A stretch of DNA of 57,400 nt from Pseudomonas sp. M47T1 (GTDB lineage Bacteria > Pseudomonadota > Gammaproteobacteria > Pseudomonadales > Pseudomonadaceae): contig NZ_AJWX01000037.1 of NCBI RefSeq assembly GCF_000263855.1, forward strand, positions 1 to 57,400, in the 5' to 3' direction. The position numbers and the translations under genes were made by a program. How positions within the stretch are numbered: the first letter of the stretch is position 1; each line of letters opens with the position of its first letter. Under the pieces are notes generated by a model. It was not told where the DNA came from, did not search any database, and saw only the letters and a program-made list of their open reading frames with translations. Shown one piece after another: positions 1-8,268 of the stretch.

Positions 1-3000
1 CGGTGGCGCCGGCCTCGCCGGTGCCGTTGAGGGTGCTGCCGTCCTGGCTGATGGTGAGGTGGCTGACCACCGCGGGTGGCGTGGTATCGACGGTGGCCAG
101 GCTGGCATCGGGCGAGACGTTGCCGGCCGCGTCGGTCAGGGTCACGTGCAGGGCGGCACCGGTGGTTTGCGCCGAGGGCAGGGTGACCTGGAAGTTGCCG
201 CTCTGGCTCACGGTGCCGGTGGCCAGTACGGTGCCGTTGGCGTCGCGCACGGTGACGGTGGCGCCCACCTCACCCTGGCCGCTGACCACGGTGCCAACGG
301 TGTTGATGCTCAGGTTGCTGGCGGCATCGGGCGCCTGCAAGTCGGGCGCCACGGTGCTGGCCGGTTGCGAGACATTGCCGGCGGCATCGCTCTGGGTCAC
401 GGTCAGGGCCTGGGCATCGACCTGCGGTGTTGTAAACGTGACGATGAAGTTGCCGTTGCTGGCCACCACGGCGCTGCCCACCACGGTGCCGTCGCCATCC
501 ACTACCGACACGGTGGCCCCGGCTTCGCCTTTGCCGCTCAGGGTACTGCCGTTGGCCGCCACGGCCACGTCGGTGGGCGCGTCGGGCGCGGTGCTGTCGC
601 TGGCCACCAGCGTGGCCGGCACCGAGGCGTGGCCGCTGGTGTCGGTGGCGGTCACGTGCAGGGTTTGCGCGTTTAGCTGGGCGAAGCGCAGCAGCACGCT
701 GAAGCGGCCGCTGCTGTTGACCACGGCGGTGCCCAGGCTGGTGCCGGTGCTGTCCAGGACATTGACGGTGGTGCCAGCGGTGCCGCTGCCGGTGAGGGTG
801 CTGCCGTCGCCGCTCAGGGCCAGGTCGGCCGGGGTGGCCACCTGCGTGCCGTCCGGCCCGGCCACGTCCACGGCTGCCGAGGCGTTGCCGCTGGCGTCGC
901 TGCTGGTCACGGTGAGGGTGCTGCCGGTGGCAGCCGCAGTGCCCAGGCTGACCACAAACACGCCATCGCTGCCCACGGTGCCGGTGCCCAGCACGGTGCC
1001 GCCGCTGTCGCGCACGGTGATGGTGGTGTTGGCTTCACCCGTGCCCGACACCTGGGTGCCGTCCGGGGTGACGGCCAGGTTGCCGGGGTCCACCGGGGCG
1101 GTGCTGTCCGGGACGAAGAGGGAGGCCGGCAGCGAGGTGTACAGGTTGTCGCTGGCCGTCACTTGCAGGGCTTGGCCGTTGAGTTGCGCGGTGCCCAGGG
1201 TGACGCTGAAGTGGCCGGTGCCGTCGGCGGTGGTGCTGCCCAACGGGTTGCCATCGGCGTCCAGCACGCGCACGGTGCTGCCCGCCTGGGCAGTGCCGGT
1301 CAGTTGTGTGCCGGTAACGTCCACGGCAAGGTCGGTGGGCGCGGGTGGCGCAGTCAGGTCCGGCGCAGTCAGGGTCTGGGTGGTCGACGGGTTCAGCGCG
1401 GCATCTTCCTGATGCACGCTCAGGGTCTGGCCGTCCAGTTGTGACGGGCTCAGGCTCACGTTGAAGCTGCCATTGCCCGCTACCACGGCGCTGCCCAGCA
1501 GGGTACCGCCGCTGTCGCGTACGTACACGGTGTCGCCGGCCACGCCGGTGCCGGTCACGGTGGCGCCGTTGGCGCTGATGGCCAGGTTGGCAAGGGTGCC
1601 AGGCGGTGTGGTGTCCGGCGCGGTCAGGGAGGCGTCGGCTGAGGTGTTGTCGCTTGTGTCGCTCTGGTTGACGCGCAGCACCTGGCCATCGGCCTGGTCA
1701 CTGCTCAGGATCACGCTGAAGGTGCCGCCAGCAGTAACGGTGGCGAAACCCAGCAGGGTGCTGTCCTGGGCATAGACGTGCACCGTGGCGCCGGCTTCGC
1801 CGGTGCCTGAAAGCATGCTGCCGTCGGCGTTCAGGGTCAGGCCGGTGGGCACAGCGGGCGGCTGGATGTCGGGGGCGGTCACGTCGCTGGTAGGCGAGGG
1901 GTTGCCGGCGGCATCGGTCTGCAGTACGGCCAGGGCCTGGCCGTTGACCTGCGGCGTGGTCAGGGTCACGCTGAAGGTGCCATTGCTGGCGACCACGGCG
2001 CTGCCCAGGGCGTTGCCAAAAGCGTCGCTGACGCTGACGGTGGCGCCCACTTCACCGTGGCCGCTGACGATGGCGCCGTTGGCGGATATGCCGAAGTCGG
2101 TGATCTGGTCGGGGGCAATCAGGTCCGGGGCGGTCACGGCGACCGGAGTCGAGGGGTTGCCGGCAGCGTCGGTCTGCACCACTTGCAACGCCTGGGCGTT
2201 GGCCTGGTCGGTGGTCAGGGTGGCGCTGAAATGGCCGCTGCCGTCGACCACGGCAGTGCCGATCACGGTGCCCGACGGGTCGCGCACGGTCACCGTGGCG
2301 CCGATCTCGCCCGTGCCGGTCACGGTGTGGCCGGCGGCGTCTACCGCCAGGGCCGTCAGCGGCGCCGGGGCCTGGGTGTCCGGGGTAACAAAGGCCACGG
2401 GGCCGGCGCCGTTGCCGACGCTGTCGGTGGCGCCCACTTGCAGGGTCTGGCCGTTGTTCTGGGCGCTGCTCAGGGTGACGTTGAAGGTGCCATCGGCGGC
2501 CACCACGGCGGTGCCGAGCACGGCGCCGTTGGTGTCGGTGACGGTAATGTGCGAGCCCGCTTCACCCATGCCGCTGAGCAAGGTGCCGGTGCTGTTGATC
2601 GACAGCTGGCCCGGTTGCAGCGGGCCGTCCAGGTCTGGGGCACTGACGCCGGCGGCGGGCGAGGGGTTGCCCGCCGTGTCGGTCAGGGTTACTTGCAGGG
2701 CCTGGCCATCGGCCTGTGCGCTGGCCAGGGCCACGGCGAAACTGCCGCTGGCCGAGACCAGGGCTGTGCCCAGCACGTTGCCGGCACTGTCCTTGACGGT
2801 GACGGTGGCACCCACTTCGCCACGGCCGGTCAACAGCAGGCCATCGGCATTGACCATCAGGTCGCTGGCGGCGGCGGGGCCGGTGATGTCGGGGGCGGTC
2901 ACTGGCACGGTCACGGAGTTTTCGCCATTGCCGTCGATGGCCGTTACGTCCAGCACTTCACCGTTGGCCTGGGCCGGGGTGAGGGTCACGGCGAAGTGGC

Positions 3001-5173
3001 CGTCATTGGCGACCACTGCCGAACCCAGCAGGTTGCCGGCGCCGTCGCGCACTTCCACCAGGTTGCCGGACGTGCCGGTGCCACTGACCTGGCTGCCGTC
3101 GGCATTGACCGCCAGGGCGGCCGGAGTACCAGGGCCGTCAGCGTCCGGGGCAATCACGCCCACGGTGGGGGAGACGTTGCCACTGGCGTCGGCCTGGTTT
3201 ACGCGCACGATGTCGCCCTGGGTCACGGAGGGTTGCAGGGTGACTTCAAAGGTGCCATTGGCAGCCACGGTGCCGCTGGCGATCACCGTACCGGCGGCAT
3301 TGAGCACGGTCACCGTGGCACCCACTTCGCCTTGCCCGGAAAGCGCTTGGCCATCGGCACTGATGATCACATCGGTGACCGCTGCCGGCGCGGTGGTGTC
3401 GGCGGCGGTCAGCGCTACCGGCGCGCTGGCGTTGCCGGCAGCGTCGGTGGCGGTGACATCCAGGTGCTCGCCATTGGCCTGGGCGCTGTTCAGGGTGAGG
3501 GTGAAGCTGCCATCCAGGCCGGCGCGCGCCGCGCCGATCACTGTGCCATTGGCATCATGCACCAGCACTCGCGAGCCGGCCTCGGCGGTGCCGGTCAGGG
3601 TCACGCCATCGGCGGCCAGCACCAGGTTGGCCGGTTGCGCCGGCGGCGTGGTATCGGGGGCCATCAGTGCCACGTTGGGCGAGACATTGCCGGCGGTATC
3701 GGTGAGGGTTACCTGCAAAATCTGGCCGTTGCTTTGTGCCGGGCTGATGCTGAGGCTGAACAATCCGTCACTGCCCACCACGGCGCTGCCCAGCACAGTG
3801 CCGTTGCCGTCGATCACCGTGGCGGTGCTGCCCACCTCGCCATGACCGCTGACCAGGGTGCCGCTGCCGCTGATGGCCAGGTCGGTGGGGGCATCAGGTG
3901 GGGTGGTGTCGGTGTTGCCGGGCTGGCCCACGGTAGGCGCCTGGGCGCTCGCGGCCTGGGAGGCGTTGCCGGCGGCGTCGGTGTCGATCACCGAAAGGGT
4001 CTGGCCACTGGTCTGCGTGGGCGTGAGGGTGACGCTGAAAGTGCCGTCGCTGGCCACCAGCGCGCTGCCCAGCAGCGTACCGTCGGCGGCCTTGACGGTG
4101 ATGGTGGAGCCGGGCTCGCCGGTACCGGTCAAAGCATTGCCGTCCGCACTCACCGCAAGGCCGGTGGGCGCATCGGGCGCAGTGGTGTCCGCTGCGGTCA
4201 GGCTGCCGGGGGCGGAGGCGTTGCCGGCCGCGTCGGTCAGGGTCACGGTCAGGGTCTGGCCGTTGGCCTGGGCGTCGCCGAGGGTGACCTGGAAACTGCC
4301 GTCGCTGCCCACGGTACCGGTGCCCAGCACATTGCCGGCGCTGTCGCGCACCGTCACCGTGCTGCCGGCCTCGCCGGTGCCGCTCAAGGTCATGCCGTCG
4401 GCGCCCAGGGCCAAGTGGTCCGGGGCAGTGGGTGCGGTGGTGTCGGGGGCAGTGAGGGTGCCCGGGGCGGAGGTGTTGCCGGCCGCGTCGGTGAGGGTCA
4501 CGTCCAGGGTCTGGCCGTTGTTCTGGGCGCCGCTGAGCGGCACCTGGAAGGCGCCATCGCTGCCCACCACGGCGGTGCCCAGTACGTTGCCGGCGCCGTC
4601 GCGCACGGTCACCGTGCTACCCACTTCGCCCACGCCGTTGAGGGACAGGCCGTCGGCGGACAGGCTCAAGCCGGTAGGCGCATCGGGTGCGGTGGTATCG
4701 GCAGCGGTGCCGGTGCTGCCACTGCTACCGCTGCTGCCACCGCCCGTACCCACGGCGGCGGCCGTGGCGCCACCGGCGCCCAGCAGGCCCAGCCCGGCAA
4801 TCGCCCACTCGGGCGTTGCGCTACCGACCACGCCCACGCCGGCCAGCAGATCATCCAGCGAGGACACCTGGGCAAAGGTAAAACCGTGGAAGGCTTCGGC
4901 GTTGTACTGAGCTTGCCACAAGGTGCCGTTCTCGCCCTGGAACACCATGTCGCTGTGCACGCCCTGGGGGCTGGCCTGGAAGAAATTGCCGATTTTGACG
5001 TGTTCGCCGTTTTTCAGATTAAGCACCGCGTCATTGCCGGTGCGGCTGACAGACGCCACCTGCTCGGGCGCCACGGGGATCTTCACAACAGCGGGGTCTT
5101 GCAGCTGAACGTTGCCAAACGTCTGAGCGGTTACTTGGGCAGTGGCTTTGTCAGCGACGACGATATTGTCCAT
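1..5173 (-). CDS. Giant Ig-repeat surface adhesin, BapA/LapF type, N-terminal part (runs off left edge)
   Basis: The frame is open from ATG at 5173 through the left window edge (1724 codons, no stop), so the protein is partial. A purine-rich ribosome binding site (AAAGGAAGAG) precedes the start. The first ~110 residues (beginning MDNIVVADKATAQ, with VLNLKNGEHVKIGNF) resemble the prefix domain of BapA/LapF-type biofilm adhesins, followed by a hydrophobic Gly/Ala stretch and a Gly/Ser linker (GTGGGSSGSSGS). From about residue 165 there are 18 full bacterial Ig-like repeats of about 85-90 residues plus a partial one, each with D-T-x-P-P, GxGEAGxTVTVRD, GxFxVxL, NGQxL and TDAAGN. Such proteins are normally secreted by a type I system and act in cell-surface and cell-cell attachment; that role is inferred from the family. 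The C-terminal secretion signal and any export genes lie outside. The repeats are diverged from one another, so this is not a recent tandem expansion. Confidence 0.9.
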   Translation of the reverse strand, partial: MDNIVVADKATAQVTAQTFGNVQLQDPAVVKIPVAPEQVASVSRTGNDAVLNLKNGEHVKIGNFFQASPQGVHSDMVFQGENGTLWQAQYNAEAFHGFTFAQVSSLDDLLAGVGVVGSATPEWAIAGLGLLGAGGATAAAVGTGGGSSGSSGSTGTAADTTAPDAPTGLSLSADGLSLNGVGEVGSTVTVRDGAGNVLGTAVVGSDGAFQVPLSGAQNNGQTLDVTLTDAAGNTSAPGTLTAPDTTAPTAPDHLALGADGMTLSGTGEAGSTVTVRDSAGNVLGTGTVGSDGSFQVTLGDAQANGQTLTVTLTDAAGNASAPGSLTAADTTAPDAPTGLAVSADGNALTGTGEPGSTITVKAADGTLLGSALVASDGTFSVTLTPTQTSGQTLSVIDTDAAGNASQAASAQAPTVGQPGNTDTTPPDAPTDLAISGSGTLVSGHGEVGSTATVIDGNGTVLGSAVVGSDGLFSLSISPAQSNGQILQVTLTDTAGNVSPNVALMAPDTTPPAQPANLVLAADGVTLTGTAEAGSRVLVHDANGTVIGAARAGLDGSFTLTLNSAQANGEHLDVTATDAAGNASAPVALTAADTTAPAAVTDVIISADGQALSGQGEVGATVTVLNAAGTVIASGTVAANGTFEVTLQPSVTQGDIVRVNQADASGNVSPTVGVIAPDADGPGTPAALAVNADGSQVSGTGTSGNLVEVRDGAGNLLGSAVVANDGHFAVTLTPAQANGEVLDVTAIDGNGENSVTVPVTAPDITGPAAASDLMVNADGLLLTGRGEVGATVTVKDSAGNVLGTALVSASGSFAVALASAQADGQALQVTLTDTAGNPSPAAGVSAPDLDGPLQPGQLSINSTGTLLSGMGEAGSHITVTDTNGAVLGTAVVAADGTFNVTLSSAQNNGQTLQVGATDSVGNGAGPVAFVTPDTQAPAPLTALAVDAAGHTVTGTGEIGATVTVRDPSGTVIGTAVVDGSGHFSATLTTDQANAQALQVVQTDAAGNPSTPVAVTAPDLIAPDQITDFGISANGAIVSGHGEVGATVSVSDAFGNALGSAVVASNGTFSVTLTTPQVNGQALAVLQTDAAGNPSPTSDVTAPDIQPPAVPTGLTLNADGSMLSGTGEAGATVHVYAQDSTLLGFATVTAGGTFSVILSSDQADGQVLRVNQSDTSDNTSADASLTAPDTTPPGTLANLAISANGATVTGTGVAGDTVYVRDSGGTLLGSAVVAGNGSFNVSLSPSQLDGQTLSVHQEDAALNPSTTQTLTAPDLTAPPAPTDLAVDVTGTQLTGTAQAGSTVRVLDADGNPLGSTTADGTGHFSVTLGTAQLNGQALQVTASDNLYTSLPASLFVPDSTAPVDPGNLAVTPDGTQVSGTGEANTTITVRDSGGTVLGTGTVGSDGVFVVSLGTAAATGSTLTVTSSDASGNASAAVDVAGPDGTQVATPADLALSGDGSTLTGSGTAGTTVNVLDSTGTSLGTAVVNSSGRFSVLLRFAQLNAQTLHVTATDTSGHASVPATLVASDSTAPDAPTDVAVAANGSTLSGKGEAGATVSVVDGDGTVVGSAVVASNGNFIVTFTTPQVDAQALTVTQSDAAGNVSQPASTVAPDLQAPDAASNLSINTVGTVVSGQGEVGATVTVRDANGTVLATGTVSQSGNFQVTLPSAQTTGAALHVTLTDAAGNVSPDASLATVDTTPPAVVSHLTISQDGSTLNGTGEAGAT

Positions 5174-5612
5174 TATCGGCTCTTCCTTTCGCTTTCTTGT
5201 CTGTCACCGCACAACACCTGGCGCGGTGATCGAATGCTGGGTGCGAGAAACTGCTGTACCGAAAAATCCTGTACGAATTGGATCCTCTATGTATAGCAAA
5301 CAGACACGGAAATGCCCGCTAGCCTGCTGGCTAGCAGCGCTGGCGCGACAGGCGGCGTTGGGATTGTGGGGGTGAGCCTAGGTATGACCGGGGTATTTTG
5401 GAAAGGTGCTTTTTTTGTACAAGAAATTTTAGAGTGTGGCTGAGCACGCAACACGCCGATACAACCCGCGTTCTGTAGCAGCAACGGTCTTTGCGGGAGC
5501 TGTGGCCAGGCTGTGTCGCGCCGCGCGGGCGGCGCTCGATCCCACCCGCGCACGCACCGCTGCCGCAGGCTGCGGCTAAAGGGGGCATCCCAGCCGTCAG
5601 GCTACAGGTCTG
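5174..5612. other. Intergenic region upstream of the adhesin
   Basis: About 440 bases with no convincing gene. The adhesin leader lies at the left. An AT-richer patch around 5395-5440 could hold its promoter, but no clear -35/-10 pair stands out. From 5475 the sequence enters a GC-rich hairpin-forming stretch starting GTAGCAGCAACGGTCTTTGC and ending near the racemase stop. This start resembles the end signature of the dispersed repeat family seen elsewhere in the window (13580, 24424, 42036). Confidence 0.5.
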
Positions 5613-6341
5613 TCAGTTATCCCGGCTCAGCGGCCACCCGCTGATGCGTTTGCTCCGCGGCGTGGCATACGTACGCACCTTCGAGGTGCTCAACCCCAGC
5701 TTCACCAGCGATTGCGCCAGCGCCACGGCGGCGGTCACGCCGTCCACCACCGGCACGCCGGTGCGCTCGCGGATCAAGGTGTCCAGGCCGGCCATGCCGC
5801 CGCAGCCCAGGCAGATGACTTCGGCCTTGTCGTCACGCACGGCCTGTTCGGCCTGGGCGACGATGGCGGCCACGGCGCGGGCGGGGTCGTGCTCCAGTTC
5901 CAGTACCGCCAGGCCGCTGGCGCGCACCGAGGCGCAGCGCTGGTAGAGGCCGGCCAGGCGCAGGCGGTCCTGGATCAACGGGACGGTGCGGTCCAGGGTG
6001 GTGACCACCGAATAGGCGTGGCCCAGCAGCATGGCCACGCTGGCGGCGGCTTCGGTGATGTCCACCACGGGTACGTCCAGCAGTTCCTGCAAGCCTTCGC
6101 GGCCATGCTCGCCATAGCCGGCCTGGATGACGGCGTCGAAGGGCTGGTCATAGGCCATGACCGCGTCCATCACGCCGAGGGCGGCCATGTAGCTTTCGAA
6201 GTTGCCTTCCACCGACTCGGCGCCGAAACGCGGGGTCAGGCCGATGATCTCGGTGCCCGGTGCGGCCACGCTGCGCGCCTGCTCGGCGATGGCGGCGGTG
6301 ATGGATTCGGTGGTGTTGACGTTGACGACCAGGATACGCAT
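5613..6341 (-). CDS. Asp/Glu/hydantoin racemase-family protein
   Basis: A 242-residue protein of the aspartate/glutamate/hydantoin racemase superfamily (Dcg1/HyuE-like). It opens with MRILVVNVNTTESIT and has the C-terminal cysteine motif LGCGGMAG at Cys180. Family members use two cysteines to racemise hydantoins, allantoin or amino acids. Here the first cysteine site reads QAGYGEHG, with Gly75 where Cys is expected, so a standard two-base racemisation is doubtful and another reaction or a binding role is possible. The ATG at 6341 was chosen because GAGG sits about 8 bases upstream; an upstream TTG would nearly abut the preceding stop. It lies 20 bases after the NCS1 permease stop on the same strand, so the two are probably co-transcribed and act on the same imported N-containing ring compound (inference). 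Confidence 0.75.
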   Translation of the reverse strand: MRILVVNVNTTESITAAIAEQARSVAAPGTEIIGLTPRFGAESVEGNFESYMAALGVMDAVMAYDQPFDAVIQAGYGEHGREGLQELLDVPVVDITEAAASVAMLLGHAYSVVTTLDRTVPLIQDRLRLAGLYQRCASVRASGLAVLELEHDPARAVAAIVAQAEQAVRDDKAEVICLGCGGMAGLDTLIRERTGVPVVDGVTAAVALAQSLVKLGLSTSKVRTYATPRSKRISGWPLSRDN

Positions 6342-6361
6342 GCAAACCTCGTTTGAAGTGA

Positions 6362-7873
6362 TCAATGGTTGGCGTTGTCGACAGCGATGGACTCGCCGCT
6401 GACGTCGGAAAATGTCTGGTGACGGTCGCTGATCAGCAGGTAAACCGCGGCGGCAATGGCGGCGCCGAACAGCCAGGAGAACGCCGACACCGTTTCAAAG
6501 GCCGGCACCAGCGCCAGCACGATGGCGATGGCGGCCGCAGGCAACACGGCCGCCAGCGCACGCGGGTTGATGCCGCGTCGGTAATGGTAGGCGGCGTTGG
6601 CGGCTTCGGTGTACAACTGTGGAACGTTGACCTTGCCGCGGCGCAGCAGCCAGTAGTCGGCGGTGATGATGCCGTACAGAGGGCCGAGCAACGCGCCCAG
6701 GCCGGCGAGGAAATACTCGATCACCAGCGGGCTGTTGTACAGGTTCCACGGCAGAATCAGCACCGCCACGGTGGCGCTGATCATGCCCGCGCGGCGGAAG
6801 GTCAGCAGCCGTGGTGCCAGGTTACTGAGCACGAAGGCCGGGGCAACGAAGTTGGCCATGATGTTCACCGCCACGGTGACGATCAGCAACGCCAGGCAGC
6901 CCATCACCAGGAACGGGGTGTGGGGGATGGACTGGATGATCTGCGTGGGGTTCTCGATGATGCGCCCGTCAATGGAAAACTGCGCGCCGCAGAGCATCAC
7001 GGTGACCACGGCAAAGGCCAGGATGTTGACTGGCAGGCCCCAGAAATTGCCCAGGCGAATGCAGCGCCGTGACGGCGCGGAACGGGCGAAGTCGCAGAAG
7101 TTGAGAATCAGCGTGCCGTAGATGGCCAGCCACAACGCACCGCCGGCAAAGATATGGCGCCACATGCTCGCGCCTTGCAGCGGCTCGCGGATCGACCAAC
7201 TGATGTGGCCACCGACGCGGCTGTACATCCACACGGCCAGCGACGTCATGGTCAGCAGAATCACCGGGCCGGCAAAGGCTTCGTAGCGGCGCACCATTTC
7301 CATGCCGTAGGCCAGGATCACCAGTTGCACCAGCCAGATACTGACAAAGCAGGCCCAGCCCAGGGTCGACAGCCCCAGCACCAGGTTGTGGTCGTATTCG
7401 ACCAGGCTTGGCGCCAGCGCGGTCACCAGTACCTTGAGCACCACCGAGGCCAGGTAGGTCTGGATGCCGAACCAGGCGATGGCAATCACCGCCCGCACCA
7501 GGGCTGGCAGTTGAGCACCATGGATACCGAAACTGACCCGGCTGATGACAGGGAAGGGCACGCCGGTCTTCTGGCCCATATAGCCGGTCAGGTTCATGAA
7601 GCCGTACACCAGCACGGCGCCGATCAACAGTGACAGCAGGATTTGCCAGCCGCCCAGGCCCAGCGCGTACAAGCCCATGGCGAAGGAGTAGTTGGCGATG
7701 TTGTGCACATCATTGGTCCACAGCGCGAAAATGCTGTAGCCACCCCAGCGTCGGCCTTCGCTGCGCGTGGGCGCCAGGTCGTGGTTGTGCAGGCGCGGGC
7801 TGAGCGCGGCGTCACGGGGCCGCGCGGGGGCCAGGTCGTTGAGGGAGGACTCGGCAGGGCTGTTGAGCTGCAT
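6362..7873 (-). CDS. NCS1-family nucleobase/hydantoin:cation symporter
   Basis: A 503-residue inner-membrane permease of the nucleobase:cation symporter-1 family (cytosine, uracil, allantoin, hydantoin transporters). The N-terminal cytoplasmic tail carries the family signature region with WTNDVHNIANYSFAMG, followed by about 12 hydrophobic segments; a TADYWLLRRGK motif lies near the last segments. ATG at 7873 (MQLNSPAES) was chosen over upstream possibilities because GGAG lies about 10 bases before it and because the upstream stretch contains an operator palindrome and a promoter-like element. It is the first gene of a two-gene unit with the racemase-family protein. The exact substrate cannot be read from the sequence; the neighbouring racemase favours hydantoin- or allantoin-like rings (inference). 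Confidence 0.88.
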   Translation of the reverse strand: MQLNSPAESSLNDLAPARPRDAALSPRLHNHDLAPTRSEGRRWGGYSIFALWTNDVHNIANYSFAMGLYALGLGGWQILLSLLIGAVLVYGFMNLTGYMGQKTGVPFPVISRVSFGIHGAQLPALVRAVIAIAWFGIQTYLASVVLKVLVTALAPSLVEYDHNLVLGLSTLGWACFVSIWLVQLVILAYGMEMVRRYEAFAGPVILLTMTSLAVWMYSRVGGHISWSIREPLQGASMWRHIFAGGALWLAIYGTLILNFCDFARSAPSRRCIRLGNFWGLPVNILAFAVVTVMLCGAQFSIDGRIIENPTQIIQSIPHTPFLVMGCLALLIVTVAVNIMANFVAPAFVLSNLAPRLLTFRRAGMISATVAVLILPWNLYNSPLVIEYFLAGLGALLGPLYGIITADYWLLRRGKVNVPQLYTEAANAAYHYRRGINPRALAAVLPAAAIAIVLALVPAFETVSAFSWLFGAAIAAAVYLLISDRHQTFSDVSGESIAVDNANH

Positions 7874-7902
7874 CGGTGGGGCTCCACTTCTTGTATTTGT
7901 TG

Positions 7903-7912
7903 TTGTATACAA
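7903..7912. promoter_or_regulatory. Palindromic operator TTGTATACAA, copy 1
   Basis: A perfect 10-bp palindrome 30 bases upstream of the NCS1 permease start. TTGTATACAA-like sites are typical of FCD-type GntR regulators. An identical copy sits at 8067. This copy would fall just downstream of the transcription start predicted from the sigma-54-like element, a position suited to repression (inference). No GntR gene is present in the window. Confidence 0.6.
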
Positions 7913-7928
7913 AACTACTGAATCGGTA

Positions 7929-7944
7929 AGCCATTTTTGTGCCA
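7929..7944 (-). promoter_or_regulatory. Possible sigma-54 (-24/-12) promoter for the NCS1 permease
   Basis: On the minus strand the sequence reads TGGCAC, five bases, then TGGCT. The sigma-54 consensus is TGGCAC-N5-TTGCW, and the GG-to-GC spacing of 12 is exact with one mismatch in the -12 box. It lies about 56 bases before the permease ATG. Control by nitrogen limitation would fit uptake of an N-rich ring compound, but I see no clear NtrC site. Confidence 0.4.
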
Positions 7945-8066
7945 AACGTGTGATCTTTATTTTCCAAGGCCACTCTGATCGTGTGGCAAGCATCTGGTTT
8001 GCTGGGGTGTGCCCTGTTTCGCAAACGTTCAGGAGGGTATTTTTTTGATCGAATGGTCAAAAAAAG

Positions 8067-8076
8067 TTGTATACAA
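8067..8076. promoter_or_regulatory. Palindromic operator TTGTATACAA, copy 2
   Basis: Identical to the site at 7903, with 164 bp between centres. It lies at the far end of the AT-rich part of the 395-base gap between the permease and ku. Paired sites could allow looping by a GntR-type dimer, or this one could serve a rightward transcript whose first ATG is at 8088. The rest of the gap (7874-8268) holds no convincing gene; see the short frame at 8088. Confidence 0.55.
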
Positions 8077-8087
8077 TCGTGTTACGC

Positions 8088-8186
8088 ATGGTGACAGCGC
8101 TGATGCCTACAACCGGCGCGCCCTCGCTTGGTGCGGCCGATGCCCATCCTGGGGCAATCGGTAGCACCACCGTGTCGCCGGCGTAG
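8088..8186 (+). other. Short open frame between operator 2 and ku, possible leader or remnant
   Basis: ATG at 8088, 11 bases after the second TTGTATACAA palindrome, opens 32 codons (MVTALMPTTGAPSLGAADAH and 12 more) to TAG at 8184. There is no good ribosome binding site and I recognise no family. It may be a decayed start of a gene once controlled by the palindrome, or chance. Confidence 0.2.
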
Positions 8187-8268
8187 GCAGCGGCGCAATT
8201 AAACCTTCGCTTCGGCGCGCAGTCAGTGTTTCTACAGGCCCACCCGCGGGCCACGCAGGAGAGCAACT

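Noticed and set aside
2057..5296. Long plus-strand open frames (over 1000 codons) across the left region
   Set aside because: They are antisense to the Ig-repeat adhesin, have Gly/His/Arg- or Val/Pro/Ser-rich compositions typical of GC-rich shadow frames, and the minus-strand frame has clear domain motifs and a ribosome binding site.
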